This document shows, piece after piece, positions 5,905 to 9,527 of a DNA stretch of 9,527 nucleotides. The notes beneath the pieces were generated by a model, which ran no database searches, was not told where the DNA came from, and saw nothing but the letters and a program-made list of their open reading frames with translations. Source of the stretch: Candidatus Nanopelagicales bacterium (GTDB lineage: Bacteria > Actinomycetota > Actinomycetes > S36-B12 > GCA-2699445); assembly GCA_029939085.1 (NCBI GenBank), contig JAOZTQ010000041.1:1-9527 (forward strand), read 5' to 3'. Both the position numbers and the translations under genes were made by a program. Position 1 is the stretch's first letter, and every line of letters starts with the position of its first letter.

Positions 5905-7229
5905 CCGGAGTGCCCGTCCGACGGTCTGCCGGCTGGAACGGTGTCCGGTCCGTCGTCATCCAGACTGTGTGTGGCGGTCTCTCGCTCTGGCGGATCTTTC
6001 GTCTGATGTTCGTCTGACATCTCAGCGATGATTTCGTAACGTTCACCGTAGGTGTCCAAGACCGCGATGATCGCAGCCGCAATGGGAATACCAATCAGTG
6101 CACCAATGGGTCCCCAAATTGCGATGCCTGCAAAGACCGCACCGAGCGCGACGGCAGGGTGGATATCCATCGTGGCTCGGCTCACTCGAGGTGTGAGGTA
6201 GTAGTTTTCGATCTGTTGGTAGATCGTGGCAAAGACGATGATCCAGATTCCGTCGGTTGGCTGATCGGTCAGGCTAATAACCAGTGGCGCGGCTACCCCT
6301 AAGTAGGTTCCGATGATGGGAATCAGTTGTGCCGTGAAGCCTGCGAACACGCCCATCGGCAGCCAATAGGGCAGATCAATAAGCCAGAAGAACGCCGCGT
6401 GAGCGACCGCTGAGATCAGAGCCAAAATCAGCTTGGATGCCACAAAACCACCAGCCTTAGCCAAACTGATATCCCACACCTTAAGCATCACTCGTTGCCG
6501 TGCCGGCGGAAGCCAGGAAGCAATAGTCCGGCGAAGGCGTGGACTGTCTGCGGCCAAGTACCAAGAGAAAACCAAAACCGTCAGCAGATCGAAGACCACC
6601 GCAAAGACTGAACCGAACGCCTCAACGATGCCGCCGGCGAAATCACTTGCGAAGTTAGCGATGATATTGGCATCCAGATTGAACTGCTGAATGATCTCAT
6701 TGGGATTGATGTTGAGATCAAACTGACCATTTATCCACAGCACAACCTCATTGATGATCGTTGGCAGGCTGCGCGCCAGTTGGGCAATCTGGGCAGAGAA
6801 GACCCCGCCAAACATAACGATCACGGCGCCGAACAGGATGACGCCAATAAACATCGTGATTGAAGTGCCGACGCCTCGACTAGTTCCACGACGTTCGAAC
6901 CAGCGGATTGCCGGTTCCATAGCAATGGCGGCGAGCCAAGCTAGCAAAATCAGAAAAAGAAAATGACCAGTGGCGCCGAACAGCCAAAGCGCCAACTGGT
7001 ACACGGTGAGGATGACCAGCAGCAAGATGACCGCTCGCCGAAGTAATCGAGGCTCGAGCGCAATAAGTTGCACCTCGTCGCTTACGGGTAGGGCTGGTTT
7101 CGGCTTGCCACGAGCAGCTATCGCCTCACCCCCGGTGTGTTCCGGTTTCGGTGGCGGCTTGAGTGTGTCGGGAATCCGGACGCGGCGCCAGCGACTGGTG
7201 TGGTGCTCACCGCCGGTACCTTCGCTCAC
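5901..7229 (-). CDS. AI-2E family transporter (PerM/YdiK-like membrane protein)
   Basis: Polytopic inner-membrane protein of the AI-2E (formerly UPF0118) family. Members have been linked to autoinducer-2 export, Na+/H+ antiport and other transport, so the substrate cannot be assigned. Of 442 residues, 1-60 form a charged, Pro/Lys-rich cytoplasmic N-terminus. Membrane segments lie near 62-84, 87-105, 122-142, 205-225, 262-284, 288-318, 327-340 and 362-392. The large extracytoplasmic loop (about 145-200) is typical, as are IPIIGTYLGVAAP (303-315), YQQIENYYLTPRV (337-349) and HPAVALGAVFAGIAIWGPIGALIGIPIAA (357-385). The tail after 400 is acidic and polar. The start is a GTG with no Shine-Dalgarno but TAGGCT 6 bases upstream, suggesting a leaderless mRNA. 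It is divergent from recO and overlaps era tail to tail by 4 bases (CTAA). Mycobacterium and several other lineages have a different gene at this site between era and recO. Confidence 0.92.
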   Translation of the reverse strand: MSEGTGGEHHTSRWRRVRIPDTLKPPPKPEHTGGEAIAARGKPKPALPVSDEVQLIALEPRLLRRAVILLLVILTVYQLALWLFGATGHFLFLILLAWLAAIAMEPAIRWFERRGTSRGVGTSITMFIGVILFGAVIVMFGGVFSAQIAQLARSLPTIINEVVLWINGQFDLNINPNEIIQQFNLDANIIANFASDFAGGIVEAFGSVFAVVFDLLTVLVFSWYLAADSPRLRRTIASWLPPARQRVMLKVWDISLAKAGGFVASKLILALISAVAHAAFFWLIDLPYWLPMGVFAGFTAQLIPIIGTYLGVAAPLVISLTDQPTDGIWIIVFATIYQQIENYYLTPRVSRATMDIHPAVALGAVFAGIAIWGPIGALIGIPIAAAIIAVLDTYGERYEIIAEMSDEHQTKDPPERETATHSLDDDGPDTVPAGRPSDGHSG

Positions 7230-7235
7230 GAGCCC

Positions 7236-7241
7236 AGCCTA
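7236..7241 (-). promoter_or_regulatory. Probable -10 element of a leaderless promoter for the AI-2E gene
   Basis: Read on the minus strand this is TAGGCT, followed by 6 bases and the GTG start (7229-7227). The hexamer and spacing are identical to those before the HIT gene at 1468. No Shine-Dalgarno is visible and no convincing -35 is seen. The coincidence of hexamer and spacing at two unrelated genes is the main support. Confidence 0.5.
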
Positions 7242-7242
7242 A

Positions 7243-7291
7243 TCCCACTCCGGGGAGCGGCCTTCACCGGCTTTGGCGCGTGTCAGTGGGA
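7243..7291. repeat. 7-bp inverted repeat spanning the divergent promoter region
   Basis: TCCCACT (7243-7249) and its exact complement AGTGGGA (7285-7291) are separated by 35 bases. On each strand AGTGGGA abuts or overlaps the proposed -10 element of the gene read from that strand. It could be a shared operator for the AI-2E gene and recO, or chance; a 7-bp arm is short. Confidence 0.3.
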
Positions 7292-7295
7292 CAAT
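7290..7295 (+). promoter_or_regulatory. Possible extended -10 element for recO
   Basis: GACAAT, preceded directly by TGG (a TGn extended -10), ends 6 bases before the recO ATG at 7302. No Shine-Dalgarno precedes that ATG, so this may be a third leaderless start. The hexamer departs from TANNNT in its first base, so confidence is lower than for the two TAGGCT sites. Confidence 0.35.
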
Positions 7296-7301
7296 GGCCA
7301 A

Positions 7302-8033
7302 ATGCGTACCTATCGGGATGAAGCCGTGGTGCTACGCACGCACGATTTAGGTGAAGTTGATCGAATCATCACGATGCTTTCCCGGGAAAATGGTCGGATC
7401 CGAGGGGTAGCCAAAGGTGTCCGTCGGTCTAAGAGCCGATTCGGTGCTCGGTTGGAGCCATTCACCCATGTGGACGTACAGCTGTATCAGGGTCGCTCTT
7501 TGGACACCGTGACTCAGGCCGAGTCGGTTCAGGCGCACGGTTCGGTTCTCTGTAATGACTATCCGCGATGGACGACTGGGTCAGCCATGCTGGAGGCAGC
7601 TGAACGATTTACCGCTGAAGAAAATGAGCCCGCGACACAGCAGTTCTTGTTACTTGTTGCGGGGCTGCGGGCATTGACCGATGGACAACATGATCCAGGG
7701 CTCATCCTGGACGCCTATCTCTTGCGATCGATTGCGGTCGCAGGCTGGTCGCCGTCGTTTACGGACTGTGCACGCTGCGGTGCCAACGGCCCTCATCGAG
7801 GTTTCCACTTCGCTTCTGGGGGTTCAGTCTGCAGTGAGTGCCGGCCGCCGGGATCGAGTTCACCACGCCCGGAGACATTACGGCTGCTAGGGGCATTGCT
7901 GTCCGGAGACTGGTCAACAGCGGAAGCCTCGGATGAGCGACATCGAAGAGAGGGTAGCTCGCTGGTAGCGGCATTTCTTCAGTGGCATCTCGAGCGGGGA
8001 CTACGATCGCTGCGGTTAGTGGAACGAACATGA
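7302..8033 (+). CDS. recO: DNA repair protein RecO
   Basis: Recombination mediator that, with RecR (and RecF), loads RecA onto SSB-coated single-stranded DNA and anneals complementary strands. The 243 residues have the N-terminal OB fold (about 1-80) opening with MRTYRDEAVVLRTHDLGEVDRIITMLS and continuing with KGVRRSKSRFGARLEPF (38-54). A helical region follows. The zinc finger has Cys156/Cys159 (CARC) and Cys177/Cys180 (CSEC), with GxHF between the pairs. The frame is open upstream to 7137, but family similarity begins at ATG 7302, and the extension would run through the divergent promoter and into the AI-2E gene on the other strand. The 3' end overlaps uppS by 4 bases (ATGA). recO-uppS is a standard actinobacterial pair with no known functional link beyond co-transcription. 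Confidence 0.95.
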   Translation: MRTYRDEAVVLRTHDLGEVDRIITMLSRENGRIRGVAKGVRRSKSRFGARLEPFTHVDVQLYQGRSLDTVTQAESVQAHGSVLCNDYPRWTTGSAMLEAAERFTAEENEPATQQFLLLVAGLRALTDGQHDPGLILDAYLLRSIAVAGWSPSFTDCARCGANGPHRGFHFASGGSVCSECRPPGSSSPRPETLRLLGALLSGDWSTAEASDERHRREGSSLVAAFLQWHLERGLRSLRLVERT

Positions 8034-8824
8034 CGAAAGACCCTCGTAAGCCCGAGCCGCATGCCTCTGGGGCCCAACCGCCGCACATTCCATCCGATCA
8101 ACTACCACAACACGTAGCAGTGGTTATGGACGGTAACGGTCGATGGGCTAAAGAACGGGGTTTGACCCGGACGAAGGGTCACGAGGCAGGTGAACATGCG
8201 CTGTATGACCTGGTGAGCGGTGCGATCGAGATCGGGGTTAAGTGGGTGAGCGTGTATGCGTTCTCCACCGAGAACTGGAAACGGTCACCAGATGAAGTGA
8301 AGTTCCTGATGGGGTTCAACCGAGAGGTTGTGCGTCGCCGCCGCGATGAACTGAACGAGATGGGCGTCCGGGTTCGGTGGGCCGGCCGACGACCGCGGCT
8401 ATGGAAGTCAGTGATCTCAGAGCTGGAAATCGCTGAGGAGATGACGCGCGGAAATGACGTCATGACCCTAACCATGTGCGTGAACTATGGCGGCCGCGCT
8501 GAAATCGCTGATGCTGCGGCTCGACTGGCAAAAGAGGCGCGAGCAGGCACGATTAATCCAGACCGAATCGATGAGGAATTGTTTGCTCAGTATCTTGATG
8601 AACCGGATATGCCGGACGTGGACCTCTTCCTCCGAAGTTCAGGAGAACAGCGGATTAGCAACTTCCTGCTATGGCAATCCGCTTATGCGGAAATGATTTT
8701 CATCCCGGAACTGTGGCCAGACGTAGATCGGCGCCATCTATGGCGAGCGATCGAACAGTACGCTGGTCGCGACCGCCGCTACGGTGGTGCGATCCCCAAT
8801 GAGGCGCCGGGCCGAACGCCATAA
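8030..8824 (+). CDS. uppS: Isoprenyl transferase (cis-polyprenyl diphosphate synthase, UppS)
   Basis: Cis-prenyltransferase that condenses isopentenyl diphosphate units onto an allylic primer to give the polyprenyl diphosphate (C50 or C55) used as carrier lipid for peptidoglycan and other wall polymers. It acts at the cytoplasmic face of the membrane. The 264 residues contain VAVVMDGNGRWA (29-40) with catalytic Asp34, RTKGHEAG (47-54), VYAFSTENWKRSP (75-87), NYGGRAEI (152-159) and LRSSGEQRISNFLLWQSAYAE (201-221), which holds the diphosphate-binding Arg/Ser residues and the Mg2+-binding Glu. The family end is LWRAIEQYAGRDRRYGG. The first 25 residues are a polar, Pro-rich extension typical of actinobacterial homologues. 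ATG 8030 overlaps the recO stop; the GTG at 7982 would need a 52-base overlap and adds non-family residues. Product chain length cannot be told from the sequence. Confidence 0.95.
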   Translation: MTKDPRKPEPHASGAQPPHIPSDQLPQHVAVVMDGNGRWAKERGLTRTKGHEAGEHALYDLVSGAIEIGVKWVSVYAFSTENWKRSPDEVKFLMGFNREVVRRRRDELNEMGVRVRWAGRRPRLWKSVISELEIAEEMTRGNDVMTLTMCVNYGGRAEIADAAARLAKEARAGTINPDRIDEELFAQYLDEPDMPDVDLFLRSSGEQRISNFLLWQSAYAEMIFIPELWPDVDRRHLWRAIEQYAGRDRRYGGAIPNEAPGRTP

Positions 8825-8847
8825 ATCTCACCTGGTTATTCGGCTTT
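8811..8847 (+). terminator. Weak hairpin at the end of uppS, possible terminator
   Basis: GCCGAA (8811-8816) can pair with TTCGGC (8839-8844), which is followed by TTT. Two G-U pairs could extend the base of the stem. The loop is long (22 bases) and the U tract short, and the left arm lies in the last codons of uppS. It is the only candidate seen between uppS and the next gene. Confidence 0.25.
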
Positions 8848-8878
8848 GCTCAGCGTTCATCGAGCGTCAACAATTCGA

Positions 8879-8884
8879 TATTGT
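8879..8884 (+). promoter_or_regulatory. Probable -10 element for the Kelch-repeat gene
   Basis: TATTGT fits TANNNT and ends 7 bases before the ATG at 8892, again consistent with a leaderless or near-leaderless start. TTCATC (8856-8861), 17 bases upstream, is a weak -35 candidate. The bases between carry no clear Shine-Dalgarno (only CTGGTG). Confidence 0.45.
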
Positions 8885-8891
8885 CTGGTGC

Positions 8892-9527
8892 ATGTCGTCT
8901 TTTCGTTCGCTGATTCCCATAAGTTTTGCTGCTGTTCTTACGGCCGGGGCGTTAGTCGCCGTCCCAGCAAGTTCGGCCAAGAAGAACGGCACCTTTTCGG
9001 ACACGGGCTCGACGATTGCGGATTCCATAGACGGAACACAGTCTCTGCTGGATGATGGTCGCGTTCTCATCGCCGGTGGCGAAAATCTTGCGAGAGAGAA
9101 ACTAAGTTCTGCCGAGATCTACGATCCGAGCAGTAAGACCTTTACGGCTACTGGCTCCATGGCCGTGCCACGAGAGAGCGGGACCGCAACGGTACTGAAT
9201 GATGGCCGGGTCCTGATCGTGGGAGGTACACCTGAACTTTTTTCCGAGATCTACGATCCTGAGACCGGCGTTTTCGCTCGCTCGGGTTCCCTGTCTGAAG
9301 CGCGCTCGGGCCATACGGCGTCTTTACTCAATGACGGACGGGTGCTGATTGCGGGCGGTATTACTACAGGCACAACTTTGCCCCTCGTAACCACAGAGAT
9401 CTACGATCCGCAGACGCAGACATTCGAAGCGGCGGCCTCAATGAGTGTTCCTCGCGCTCTCCACACGGCAAATGTCCTTGAAGACGGTTCGGTACTTGTA
9501 GCGGGTGGATACGCAACTGCAGGATCC
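8892..9527 (+). CDS. Secreted Kelch-repeat beta-propeller protein, N-terminal part (3' end outside window)
   Basis: The open frame of 212 codons runs to the window edge without a stop. Residues 1-29 look like a Sec signal peptide: a short start with Arg5, a hydrophobic core from Leu7 to Val24, and a likely signal peptidase I site after PASSA (25-29). The mature part consists of Kelch units, each with L(N/D)DGRVLIxGG, then EIYDPxTxxF, then GSMxxPRxxHTA. DGRVLIAGG-type segments begin near residues 55, 105 and 149, with a fourth near 197 (EDGSVLVAGG). Three EIYDP segments are seen. Each unit would be one blade of a beta propeller, so six or seven are expected in the full protein. Such bacterial proteins are exported and may bind glycans or proteins; the galactose oxidase fold is related, but no copper ligands can be judged from this part. 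The gene follows uppS by 67 bases. The ligand is unknown. Confidence 0.88.
   Translation, partial: MSSFRSLIPISFAAVLTAGALVAVPASSAKKNGTFSDTGSTIADSIDGTQSLLDDGRVLIAGGENLAREKLSSAEIYDPSSKTFTATGSMAVPRESGTATVLNDGRVLIVGGTPELFSEIYDPETGVFARSGSLSEARSGHTASLLNDGRVLIAGGITTGTTLPLVTTEIYDPQTQTFEAAASMSVPRALHTANVLEDGSVLVAGGYATAGS
9114..9409 (+). repeat. DNA-level repeat inside Kelch blades (3 copies of a 14-mer)
   Basis: GAGATCTACGATCC occurs exactly at 9114-9127, 9246-9259 and 9396-9409, encoding the EIYDP strand of successive Kelch units. Spacings are 132 and 150 bases (44 and 50 codons); the longer unit carries a small loop insertion (around ITTGTTLPLVT). Exact nucleotide identity at synonymous positions suggests recent duplication or gene conversion between blades. 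Confidence 0.8.

Noticed and set aside
5904..5955. Two short inverted repeats (ACCGGA/TCCGGT and CGACGG/CCGTCG) just after era as a bidirectional terminator
   Set aside because: The two pairings cross each other, arms are only 6 bases with long spacers, there is no U tract, and the region codes for the AI-2E C-terminus.
7137..7301. Upstream extension of recO
   Set aside because: The frame is open but runs through the divergent promoter region and into the AI-2E gene. RecO family similarity starts exactly at ATG 7302.
9517..9527. Window ends in adjacent PstI and BamHI sites (CTGCAGGATCC), suggesting a cloning junction
   Set aside because: The bases continue the Kelch frame with plausible residues (YATAGS), and other BamHI sites occur inside the window (near 2474 and 7396). 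A restriction-cloned insert end is possible but unproven.

Overview
The window is a densely packed housekeeping stretch from a member of the Actinomycetota with moderate GC content (clearly below Streptomyces or Mycobacterium by eye; the genus cannot be named from this). The assignment rests on gene order. The run dnaJ (HrcA-linked, 'dnaJ2' type) - rsmE - HIT protein - phoH - ybeY - corC-like - small deaminase-like protein - era, then recO - uppS, is, from memory, the arrangement of Actinomycetota such as Mycobacterium (Rv2368c-Rv2361c region). Several internal sequence features also fit, for example the TKxD form of the Era G4 motif.

Layout. 1-1406: the 3' part of dnaJ, overlapping rsmE by 4 bases. 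1407-1467: a short gap with a probable leaderless promoter. 1468-1809: a Hint-type HIT protein. 1810-1872: a short gap. 1873-5904: a tightly coupled plus-strand operon of phoH, ybeY, a CNNM/CorC membrane protein, a degenerate cytidine-deaminase-like protein and era. 5901-7229: an AI-2E family membrane protein on the minus strand, overlapping the end of era tail to tail. 7230-7301: a 72-base divergent promoter region. 7302-8824: recO and uppS, overlapping by 4 bases. 8825-8891: a gap with a possible weak terminator and a promoter. 8892-9527: the 5' part of a secreted Kelch-repeat protein that runs off the window. No gene-free stretch exceeds 72 bases. I saw no tRNA, rRNA, CRISPR array, insertion sequence or phage signature.

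How the genes fit together. Much of the first 6 kb concerns the small ribosomal subunit and RNA quality. RsmE methylates 16S rRNA, YbeY processes rRNA, PhoH is its usual ATPase neighbour, the CorC/YbeX family has been linked to ribosome biogenesis, and Era binds the 3' end of 16S rRNA. DnaJ adds protein folding, RecO recombinational repair, and UppS the polyprenyl carrier lipid for the cell wall. The AI-2E protein and the Kelch protein are the least conserved additions and probably act at the envelope.

I found no convincing new multi-gene system. The points most worth a second look are four start codons with no good Shine-Dalgarno but a -10-like hexamer 6-7 bases upstream (probable leaderless mRNAs, two with the identical hexamer TAGGCT), the zinc-site-less deaminase-like protein before era, a 7-bp inverted repeat spanning the AI-2E/recO divergent promoters, and an apparent excess of GATC sites.
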